Positions 55,691 through 64,000 of a stretch of 64,000 nucleotides of DNA are shown piece after piece. Origin of the DNA: Lancefieldella parvula DSM 20469 (lineage in GTDB: Bacteria; Actinomycetota; Coriobacteriia; Coriobacteriales; Atopobiaceae); contig NC_013203.1 in the NCBI RefSeq assembly GCF_000024225.1, positions 620,001 to 684,000 on the forward strand. Direction: 5' to 3'. A program made the translations under genes and the position numbers. A model generated the notes under the pieces. That model was given only the letters and a program-made list of their open reading frames with translations. It searched no databases and had not been told where the DNA came from. The stretch's first letter is position 1. Each line of letters opens with the position of its first letter.

Positions 55691-56529
55691 TGAAACGCGA
55701 AAAAATTATTAATAGAGTTTTAGCCGTATTTTTTACCATTCTTTCTCTTGCATGGATTTATCCAATGGTTATGATTTTGATGAATTCATTTAAGCAAGAA
55801 ACAACTATTACTACATCTACAGCGTTTGATTTAGTAACTTCAGAAAACTCTGCAGGTTTTGCTAACTACATTGCTGCTTTAGAGAAGCAAGGCTTTTTAG
55901 CGGCCTTTGGCTATTCCTTGGTAATTACCGTTACATCTGTAGTACTGATTTTGGTTTGCTGCTCAATGTGTGCATGGTTTATTGTTCGTGTAAAAGATCG
56001 CATGAGCAACATTCTGTATTACCTGTTTGTTTTCTCGATGGTAGTGCCTTTCCAGATGCTTATGTTTACGCTATCCAATATGGCAAATACGCTTGGATTT
56101 AATACTCCTTTCAATATTTGCTTCATTTACTTGGGTTTTGGTGCTGGATTAGCAGTATTTATGTTTGCTGGATTTGTTAAGACTATTCCGCTTGAGATTG
56201 AGGAAGCCGCTACTATTGATGGCTGTAATCCACTCCAGACGTTCTTCCATGTTGTCTTGCCTATTATGAAACCAACATACATTTCTGTTGGTATTCTCGA
56301 AACCATGTGGGTTTGGAATGACTATTTGCTTCCATATCTTGTATTGGATAGAACCAAATATCAAACCATTCCAATTTTGATTCAGTACTTTAGAGGTGGA
56401 TATGGACACGTAGAGATGGGTCCAATGTTTGCCTGCATCATGATGGTTATTATCCCAATCGTCATTATGTATTTGTTGTGCCAGCGTTACATCATTAATG
56501 GTGTTATTTCTGGTGCTGTAAAAGGCTAA
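55690..56529 (+). CDS. ABC transporter permease (MalG-like)
   Basis: A 279-residue second permease, ATG at 55690 in a TAATG overlap and with AAAGGAGG upstream in the previous gene. Coupling loop IEEAATIDGCNPLQTFFHVVLP near residue 190 and the MalG-type ending (QRYIINGVISGAVKG) are clear. Forms the channel with the upstream permease. Confidence 0.93.
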   Translation: MKREKIINRVLAVFFTILSLAWIYPMVMILMNSFKQETTITTSTAFDLVTSENSAGFANYIAALEKQGFLAAFGYSLVITVTSVVLILVCCSMCAWFIVRVKDRMSNILYYLFVFSMVVPFQMLMFTLSNMANTLGFNTPFNICFIYLGFGAGLAVFMFAGFVKTIPLEIEEAATIDGCNPLQTFFHVVLPIMKPTYISVGILETMWVWNDYLLPYLVLDRTKYQTIPILIQYFRGGYGHVEMGPMFACIMMVIIPIVIMYLLCQRYIINGVISGAVKG

Positions 56530-56576
56530 ATCTCAATTTATTGCACAAGCTATAGGCATTTCTGAAAGGTTTTATC

Positions 56577-57770
56577 ATGGCAGAAATCGTTTTAAAGAAT
56601 ATAAAAAAGATTTACCCAAATGAGAAAAAGCGCAAGTCTCTCTTTGGTAAGAAAACTGAGCAGAAAAAGAGCAATCTTGAGGTGACTGAAGAAGGCGTTG
56701 TTGCCGTTCAAGATTTCAATCTCACTATTAAGGAGCACGAGTTTGTAGTGCTCGTTGGCCCTTCAGGTTGTGGCAAATCTACTACGTTGCGTATGATTGC
56801 AGGTCTAGAAGATATTTCTGCCGGTGAGCTTTATATTGATGGAAAGCTTGTTAATGACGTTGCGCCAAAAGATCGAGATATTGCAATGGTCTTCCAAAGC
56901 TATGCTTTGTATCCAAATATGACCGTTTATGACAACATGGCGTTTACTCTTAAGCTTAAAAAGGTTGACCCACAAGTTATTGACGAGAAGGTCCGTGCAG
57001 CTGCAGAGACATTAGGCATTACGGCATATCTTGATCGTAAGCCAAAGGCTCTTTCTGGTGGTCAGCGTCAGCGTGTTGCAATTGGTCGCGCAATTGTCCG
57101 CGATCCAAAAGTCTTTTTGATGGATGAGCCGCTCTCAAATCTTGACGCAAAACTGAGAAATCAGATGCGTACAGAGATTATTAAGCTTCGTCAGAAAGTT
57201 AATGGAACCTTTGTCTATGTTACACACGATCAAACAGAGGCAATGACCTTAGGTGACCGTATTGTTATCATGAAGGATGGTTTTGTCCAGCAAATCGGAA
57301 CTCCACAAGAAGTGTTTAACAGACCTGCAAATCTGTTTGTTGCTGGTTTTATTGGTATGCCGCAAATGAATTTCTTTGACGCGCACCTTATTCGCGTGGA
57401 CAATGAGTTCCATGTAGAGACTGAAAACATGTCATTTGAAATTTCTCCTGAGATGGCCAATTTGTTAGCACAGTCTTGGGTTGCTTCACCAGCAACAGAC
57501 GTTATTGTTGGCATCAGACCTGAGCAGATTTATCTGACTGAACCAAATCAAATTGGTGCCTTTAAGGGAAATCTTGAGGTAAGCGAACTTATGGGCTCTA
57601 CAGTTCACCTTCATGTTCACACTGATGATGGTAACTTTGTCCTTATCGTGCCAGCAACTGAACTTGCAAAACGTAACCTCAAAATTGGTGATGAGATGTG
57701 GTTTAAATTTGAAGATAATGCTGTTCATCTCTTTGACAAGAATACGCAAGATAATCTAGTTAAGTATTAA
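56577..57770 (+). CDS. Sugar ABC transporter ATPase (MsmK/UgpC/MalK type)
   Basis: A 397-residue ATPase. After a strand start there is a lysine-rich insertion (residues about 15-35, NEKKRKSLFGKKTEQKKS) not usual in MsmK. Then Walker A GPSGCGKST near residue 63, LSGGQRQRVAIGRA signature, Walker B VFLMDEPLSNLDAK, switch THDQTEAM, and a C-terminal OB-fold (TOBE) regulatory domain (VIVGIRPEQIYL). It energises the two permeases upstream. Separated from malQ by a terminator. Confidence 0.93.
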   Translation: MAEIVLKNIKKIYPNEKKRKSLFGKKTEQKKSNLEVTEEGVVAVQDFNLTIKEHEFVVLVGPSGCGKSTTLRMIAGLEDISAGELYIDGKLVNDVAPKDRDIAMVFQSYALYPNMTVYDNMAFTLKLKKVDPQVIDEKVRAAAETLGITAYLDRKPKALSGGQRQRVAIGRAIVRDPKVFLMDEPLSNLDAKLRNQMRTEIIKLRQKVNGTFVYVTHDQTEAMTLGDRIVIMKDGFVQQIGTPQEVFNRPANLFVAGFIGMPQMNFFDAHLIRVDNEFHVETENMSFEISPEMANLLAQSWVASPATDVIVGIRPEQIYLTEPNQIGAFKGNLEVSELMGSTVHLHVHTDDGNFVLIVPATELAKRNLKIGDEMWFKFEDNAVHLFDKNTQDNLVKY

Positions 57771-57780
57771 AGTTTGTTGT

Positions 57781-57820
57781 ACTGGCTTATCTTGAAAGAG
57801 ATAAGCCAGTACTCTTTTTT
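57781..57820 (+). terminator. Terminator between the ABC ATPase and malQ
   Basis: ACTGGCTTATCT / AGATAAGCCAGT, a perfect 12-bp stem with a six-base loop, then ACTCTTTTTT. malQ starts 16 bases later with no obvious separate promoter, so partial read-through is expected. Confidence 0.9.
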
Positions 57821-57835
57821 GTGAAAGAGGCAATT

Positions 57836-59329
57836 ATGGGACGAGCAAGCGGAGTACTTATGGCCGTTTCTTCTCTTCCAAATTCATATGGGATTGGTAC
57901 GTTTGGCAAAGAAGCTTACGATTTTATTGATTTTCTCGTTAGGACAAAACAAAGGTATTGGCAAGTTTTACCTCTTACCACTACAAGTTATGGTGACTCT
58001 CCTTATCAGTCTTTCTCTGCAGCAGCAGGAAGCCCTTACTATATTGATTTAAAAGATCTTGAGAGACTTGGCTATTTAAAGTCGGATGACTTTGAAGATA
58101 TTTTCTTTGGAACAAGCAAGACTTGTGTTGATTATGGAGCACTTTTTGTAAACCATCGTCGCTTACTTAATCGTGCGTTTGATAGGTTTATGCAGGATAT
58201 ACCTAATGATTTTGAAAAGTTCTGTCGTGATCAGGCGGAGTGGCTTGATCCTTATGCGGAGTTCATGTCATTAAAGGAAGAATTTGGACACAAAGCTTAT
58301 TGGGAGTGGCCAAATCTTTACCAACAAAGAAATGAAACTACTGCAAAAGAAATTAAGAAACTTCAGAAGTCAGTTTTGTACCACAAGATGACTCAGTATT
58401 TCTTTTTTACTCAATGGGCAAAGGTTAAGTCTTACGCCAATAAAAGGGGAGTGCTCATAATTGGTGATCTTCCCATTTATGTTTCACGAGATTCTGTTGA
58501 GATGTGGGCACAGCCAGAACTGTTTAAGATAAATGAAACAGGACGACCTATTGCAGTCGCAGGGACTCCTCCTGATCACTTTTCTTCTACCGGTCAATAT
58601 TGGGGAAATCCCATTTATAACTGGGAGTATATGAAGAAGTCTCACTATTCATGGTGGGTTTGGCGAGTGAAGACAAATCTTGAAATGTTTGATGTACTTC
58701 GAATCGATCATTTTAGAGGCTTTGAGGCGTATTGGGAAATTCCTTACGGAGCTACAGATGCTCGAGAAGGCAAATGGATGAAAGGTCCAGATTTGGAGCT
58801 GTTTAAGGAGCTAGAAAAGCAGCTTGGGAAGCTTCCGATTATTGCGGAGGATCTGGGTCTGTTTACACCAGAGCTTATTGCCATGCGAGAAAAAACTGGT
58901 TTCCCAGGAATGAAAATCCTGCAATACGGATTTGACGGAAAGTATGATTCTAGAGATCTTCCTCATAACTACACCGCAAATACCATTGCTTACGTGGGAA
59001 CGCATGATAATCCAACTGCTCGCGGTTGGTACGAGACGCTGGCTACCGATAGAGAGCGTGAACAGGCAGATATCTACCTTCACCGTTCAAAAGATGAGCC
59101 GATTGGAGAGGCGCTTTCACGTGGAATTGCAGCTTCTGTGAGCGATACTTGTATTCACACCATGCAAGATCTTCTTGGCTTAGATGATTCGGCACGTATG
59201 AATGTCCCGGCTACGGTCGGTGGTAACTGGTGCTGGCGCATGAAGCAGGGGGCAATTACGCGTCATACAGAGGATTTCTTAAGAACTATTACTGAGATGT
59301 ATTTCAGGGTGTATATAGAGGAGAAGTAA
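57836..59329 (+). CDS. malQ: 4-alpha-glucanotransferase (amylomaltase)
   Basis: GH77 enzyme that shuffles maltooligosaccharides, releasing glucose and longer chains. The 497-residue product starts GRASGVLMAVSSLPNSYGIG and has the family motifs QVLPL, SPYQSFSAAAGSPYYIDL, FDVLRIDHFRGFEAYW (catalytic nucleophile Asp), IAEDLGLFTPEL (catalytic Glu) and VGTHDNPTARGW. The ATG at 57836 has AAAGAGG upstream. It overlaps the glgP start by one base. Confidence 0.95.
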   Translation: MGRASGVLMAVSSLPNSYGIGTFGKEAYDFIDFLVRTKQRYWQVLPLTTTSYGDSPYQSFSAAAGSPYYIDLKDLERLGYLKSDDFEDIFFGTSKTCVDYGALFVNHRRLLNRAFDRFMQDIPNDFEKFCRDQAEWLDPYAEFMSLKEEFGHKAYWEWPNLYQQRNETTAKEIKKLQKSVLYHKMTQYFFFTQWAKVKSYANKRGVLIIGDLPIYVSRDSVEMWAQPELFKINETGRPIAVAGTPPDHFSSTGQYWGNPIYNWEYMKKSHYSWWVWRVKTNLEMFDVLRIDHFRGFEAYWEIPYGATDAREGKWMKGPDLELFKELEKQLGKLPIIAEDLGLFTPELIAMREKTGFPGMKILQYGFDGKYDSRDLPHNYTANTIAYVGTHDNPTARGWYETLATDREREQADIYLHRSKDEPIGEALSRGIAASVSDTCIHTMQDLLGLDDSARMNVPATVGGNWCWRMKQGAITRHTEDFLRTITEMYFRVYIEEK

Positions 59330-61593
59330 TGAACTTAGACACCTTATCTCTTCAACAATTTGGTCAACCACTGTCTGATATTACTGACAGTCAAGTTTTT
59401 GAATTACTGCTTCAAGTGGTTAAGAGTAAGTCAGACGCTCTACCGTTAAACAATGGTAAGAAGAGACTTTATTACATTTCTGCAGAGTTTCTCATTGGAA
59501 AACTGCTTTCAAACAATCTCATTAATTTGGGTATTTATAACGACGTAAAAGAGCAGCTTTCTAAAGCTGGTCATTCGCTAGAAGACGTCGAAGAGCTTGA
59601 AGTTGAGCCTTCACTCGGAAACGGCGGCCTTGGTCGATTGGCAGCATGTTTCATTGACTCTATGTCAACACTTGGTTTACCAGGTGATGGTGTAGGGCTT
59701 ATGTATCATTTTGGCCTCTTTCATCAGAAGTTTTTAAATAGGCAACAAACTACTGTTCCGGATGCTTGGGTTTCTGATGATAAATGGCTTGAAGATGAAA
59801 AAACGTCATTTACCGTGGAATTTAGGGATTTTTCAGTAACGTCTGAACTTTATTCCATTGATGTATTGGGATATTGTCGAGAAAAGAAAAACAGACTTCG
59901 TTTGTTTGATCTGCAAACTATTGATGAATCATTAGTTTCTGATGACGCAATTGATTTTGATAAGACTGCCTTAAAAAAGAATCTAACGTTATTTTTGTAT
60001 CCTGACGACTCAGATGAAGATGGTCAGCTTCTTCGCGTGTATCAGCAATATTTTATGGTTTCTAATGCTGCGCAGCTGATTGTTAAAGAGGCAGTTGAGC
60101 GCGGTAGCAATGTTCATGATCTGGCTGATTATGTTGTTATTCAGATTAACGACACGCATCCTACAATGGTAATTCCAGAGCTCATTCGTATTTTGACCGA
60201 GAAATACGGGATTTCGTTTGAAGAGTCTGTAGATATTGTTTCTTCACTTGTCGCATACACAAATCATACGATTTTGGCTGAGGCTCTTGAGAAGTGGCCT
60301 CTTAAATTTATCGAGAAAGTTTCTCCAAAGATTGCTTCGATTATTAAAAAGCTTGATGAACATATTCGTAGTACTATCTCTGATCCAAGTGTACAAATCA
60401 TCATTGATAATAAAGTTCACATGGCTAACCTTGCCATTCATTACGGTTTTAGTATCAATGGTGTTGCGGCACTTCATACTAAGATTTTGGAGGAGACAGA
60501 GCTTAAACCGTTCTTTGATTTGTATCCAGAAAAGTTCTCTAATAAGACCAATGGAATTACCTTCCGTCGCTGGTTAATGGGTTGTAACCCTGAACTTGCC
60601 GAGTATCTTGATGTGTTGTTAGGTGATAGTTGGAGAGCATCTGCTCATCTTGAAGAACTTTTAGCATATCGAGATAACGATGAGGTCCTTAATAAACTTC
60701 AGGAGATAAAACAAGCGGCTAAAGATAGAATGAGCAGGTTTTTGCAGGATAATCAAAATGCAAAAGTTATCAATGATTCCATTATTGATGTTCAGGTAAA
60801 GCGTTTCCACGAATATAAACGTCAGCAAATGCTATTGCTTTATTTGATTTGGAAATATTTCGATATCAAGTCCGGCCATTTACCAAAGCATCCTATTACT
60901 GTCATTTTTGGTGGAAAGGCTGCACCGGCATACGTAGCCGCTCAAGATATCATTCATGCGATTCTTGTTCTTTCATCTTTGATTGCTAACGATGCAGATG
61001 TTTCACCATATCTTCAGGTGATAATGATTGAAAACTACAACGTTACTGCCGCTGAACACGTTATTCCGGCAGCTGAAATTTCAGAGCAGATTTCACTGGC
61101 TTCTAAGGAAGCTTCTGGAACTTCCAACATGAAGTTCATGCTTAACGGTGCTGTTACCGTTTGTACAGTTGACGGCGCCAATGTAGAGATTGCCGATTTG
61201 GTAGGCGAGAAAAACATTTACACGTTTGGTGCATCAAGTGATGAGGTTGTAAATCTCTACGAGTGCAAGGGTTACAAAGTACAAGAGTTTTATGAGAAAC
61301 CTGAGATTAAACCGCTTGTTGATTTCTTAATAAGTCCAGAGTTTATTTCTCTTGGAAATGAGGAACGCCTAGAGCGTCTTCACAAAAATTTGTGTTCAGA
61401 AGACTGGTTTATGACGCTTCTTGATTTGGAAGTATATATTGCAACAAAAGAGCGCGTGTTCGATGATTACGAGGATAGAAGAAGCTGGCTTCAGAAATCT
61501 CTTGTAAATATTGCCATGGCGGGAACGTTCTCGTCGGATAGAACCATTGCTGAATACAATGATGAGATTTGGCATCTCACTCCTGACAAGTAA
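59329..61593 (+). CDS. glgP: Glycogen/maltodextrin phosphorylase
   Basis: GT35 phosphorylase releasing glucose 1-phosphate from alpha-1,4-glucans. The 754-residue product has YISAEFLIGKLLSNNLINLG, LEVEPSLGNGGLGRLAACF, the VQIK-like VKRFHEYKRQQMLLLYLI and the PLP-binding EASGTSNMKFMLNGA with the Schiff-base lysine near residue 603. It is about 60-80 residues shorter than the E. coli MalP. The starting TAATG overlap with malQ couples uptake, transglycosylation and phosphorolysis in one operon. Confidence 0.95.
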   Translation: MNLDTLSLQQFGQPLSDITDSQVFELLLQVVKSKSDALPLNNGKKRLYYISAEFLIGKLLSNNLINLGIYNDVKEQLSKAGHSLEDVEELEVEPSLGNGGLGRLAACFIDSMSTLGLPGDGVGLMYHFGLFHQKFLNRQQTTVPDAWVSDDKWLEDEKTSFTVEFRDFSVTSELYSIDVLGYCREKKNRLRLFDLQTIDESLVSDDAIDFDKTALKKNLTLFLYPDDSDEDGQLLRVYQQYFMVSNAAQLIVKEAVERGSNVHDLADYVVIQINDTHPTMVIPELIRILTEKYGISFEESVDIVSSLVAYTNHTILAEALEKWPLKFIEKVSPKIASIIKKLDEHIRSTISDPSVQIIIDNKVHMANLAIHYGFSINGVAALHTKILEETELKPFFDLYPEKFSNKTNGITFRRWLMGCNPELAEYLDVLLGDSWRASAHLEELLAYRDNDEVLNKLQEIKQAAKDRMSRFLQDNQNAKVINDSIIDVQVKRFHEYKRQQMLLLYLIWKYFDIKSGHLPKHPITVIFGGKAAPAYVAAQDIIHAILVLSSLIANDADVSPYLQVIMIENYNVTAAEHVIPAAEISEQISLASKEASGTSNMKFMLNGAVTVCTVDGANVEIADLVGEKNIYTFGASSDEVVNLYECKGYKVQEFYEKPEIKPLVDFLISPEFISLGNEERLERLHKNLCSEDWFMTLLDLEVYIATKERVFDDYEDRRSWLQKSLVNIAMAGTFSSDRTIAEYNDEIWHLTPDK

Positions 61594-61807
61594 AACAAGT
61601 AATCTAAATGCGTTTTAATTTGTTTTGGCGCCACGGTTTGTGTTTCGTTTGATAGAACACAGACCGTGGCAATTCGTTTTTTGATTTCATTTTTGATGTT
61701 GAAATTTAGATTCAGATTACCGCTTAGGTAGTAAAGCCACGAGAAAATCGTACGTGTATCATCGCACGTTATATGAAAATAGAAAAGTAATGAAACTAGG
61801 GAATTAA

Positions 61808-61883
61808 TGGAGCGGCGGACGGGACTCGAACCCGCAACAGTCAGCTTGGAAGGCTGATGCTCTACCAATTGAACTACCGCCGC
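61808..61883 (-). tRNA. tRNA-Gly (anticodon TCC)
   Basis: Acceptor GCGGCGG / CCGCCGC, anticodon stem CAGCC/... with loop TTCCAAG containing TCC, T-arm GCGGG-TTCGAGT-CCCGT, discriminator T, encoded CCA. On the minus strand, 23 bases from tRNA-Pro. The preceding 61594-61807 stretch holds no gene. Confidence 0.95.
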
Positions 61884-61906
61884 AAGGGTAAAGCAAAAAG
61901 AAAAAA

Positions 61907-61983
61907 TGGTCGGGGTGACTGGATTCGAACCAGCGACCCACTGCTCCCAAAGCAGTTGCGCTACCAAGCTGCGCTACACCCCG
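61907..61983 (-). tRNA. tRNA-Pro (anticodon TGG)
   Basis: Acceptor CGGGGTG / CACCCCG, D-arm GCGC..GCGC, anticodon stem ACTGC/GCAGT with loop TTTGGGA (TGG), T-arm GCTGG-TTCGAAT-CCAGT, discriminator A, encoded CCA. Probably transcribed ahead of tRNA-Gly. Confidence 0.95.
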
Positions 61984-62051
61984 AGCCGAAAGAAAAGTAT
62001 AGGTGACAAATAGCCTAAGAGCAAGAAGAAATTGTAATCTTTTTGAACTAA

Positions 62052-63470
<1,419 letters not shown>

Positions 63471-63556
63471 TTCATATATCACTTGGCGAGAAACCCGATG
63501 TTGCAGCACTCGATTGAGTCAACTGCACTGTCGGTTTAGTTTCACCTTAAGATTCA

Positions 63557-63596
63557 AAAGGGTCTTGGTCTCCCAAGGCCCTTTTTGGTCGTTTAT
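63557..63596 (+). terminator. Terminator after gdhA
   Basis: AAGGGTCTTGG / CCAAGGCCCTT (one mismatch) followed by TTTTGG. Confidence 0.8.
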
Positions 63597-63699
63597 TGTG
63601 TTGCCTATTAATTGCGCTTTTCTGTGCGCCCTGTGTATCCTACGTGCTTTACGTGTCTGTCACATCTGATGCGCTTTACGTACTTGACGCAATTGTGCT

Positions 63700-64000
63700 T
63701 TACGACTTTGAAACAAACGTATTGCCCTCGATGAAAAAGCGCTTCAGAGCATCAGCGTTTTTGCTGATGCCTACGCGAGGTGAGCGATCAATTGTTTCAC
63801 CTGGTAACAGGGGAGCAAAGTCCAGAATAAGCGGCTCAACCTTTAGGTCATGCCTGTATAACCCCTTGTCAACGCCAAGCGCCGCACATACTTTACCTGG
63901 TCCGTTAGTGAGGTCGCGCAGCTTGAGCGGGTGCTTATGCGCATGACCCGCTTCGCGGAGTATGCGCATAACCTCAATACCCTCAAGAGGCTCAACAGCA
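63700..64000 (-). CDS. mpg: 3-methyladenine DNA glycosylase (N-terminal part outside window)
   Basis: C-terminal part of an AAG/MPG-type glycosylase that removes alkylated purines. Visible: VEPLEGIEVMRILREAG from the right edge, LTNGPGKVCAALGVDKGLYRHDL, PRVGISKNA. These match the family's AVEPLEGI, GPGKLCQALGI and PRIGI motifs. The frame runs off the right edge, so the N-terminal half lies beyond the window. It ends 104 bases from the gdhA terminator. Confidence 0.9.
   Translation of the reverse strand, partial: AVEPLEGIEVMRILREAGHAHKHPLKLRDLTNGPGKVCAALGVDKGLYRHDLKVEPLILDFAPLLPGETIDRSPRVGISKNADALKRFFIEGNTFVSKS

Noticed and set aside
61491-61967. Minus-strand open frame of 158 codons
   Set aside because: It reads through tRNA-Gly and tRNA-Pro and into glgP; GSNPVTPT and GSSPVRRS-type strings are translated T-arms, a usual artefact. 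The frame at 61804-62097 is the same case.
63596-63946. 116-codon plus-strand frame at the right end
   Set aside because: Antisense to the glycosylase gene, which has clear family motifs.

Overview
The window looks like a chromosome segment of a low-to-mid-GC member of the Coriobacteriia, probably Atopobiaceae (Lancefieldella/Atopobium or a close relative), carrying one apparently complete siphovirus-type prophage. The organism is inferred from gene content and codon style only (aspartate-family genes, maltodextrin ABC system, PTS enzyme I, MalY-type lyase, NADP-type GDH); no rRNA or marker gene is present, so the genus is uncertain.

Left host part (1-9.97 kb): the end of a branched-chain amino-acid ABC transporter operon (livH, livM, livG, livF), then thrC-thrB on the minus strand divergent from hom-lysC-asd on the plus strand. 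These five genes cover aspartate to threonine except aspartate kinase's substrate supply. A strong terminator closes asd.

Junction (9.97-11.9 kb): an AT-rich island with Firmicutes-like genes (NTF2-like, SAP/DUF6434-like, TnpW-like) lies inside a sequence that is otherwise a second copy of the DNA found at the far right end of the prophage. It looks like an older attachment-site scar interrupted by about 1.6 kb of transposon remnant.

Prophage (11.85-45.43 kb): bounded by an exact 51-bp repeat that is the 3' half of tRNA-Arg(TCT). From left to right: integrase; a leftward lysogeny module (two-gene RexAB-like pair, membrane-anchored DEDDh exonuclease-BRCT protein, small basic protein, LexA/CI-type cleavable repressor); a three-dyad operator region; a rightward early module (Cro-like, antirepressor, excisionase-like, many small proteins, methyltransferase, DUF4406, a second tyrosine recombinase, SSB); a 450-bp structured non-coding region; late regulator, small hydrophobic peptides, HNH, terminases, portal, MuF protein with a possible toxin C-terminus, scaffold, HK97 capsid, neck and tail genes with a canonical -1 frameshift, tape measure, Dit, Tal, baseplate, holin, amidase. 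A last two-gene cassette with its own promoter and operator (small protein plus HTH protein) sits between the lysis genes and attR and resembles an acr-aca layout.

Right host part (45.4-64 kb): intact tRNA-Arg, MalY/PatB-type lyase, tRNA-His, tRNA-Lys, 1-phosphofructokinase, PTS enzyme I, lipid kinase, an orphan polysaccharide-export-type ABC permease, a GntR/UTRA regulator facing a maltodextrin ABC operon (binding protein, two permeases, ATPase) followed by 4-alpha-glucanotransferase and glycogen phosphorylase, tRNA-Gly and tRNA-Pro, glutamate dehydrogenase, and the end of a 3-methyladenine DNA glycosylase gene.
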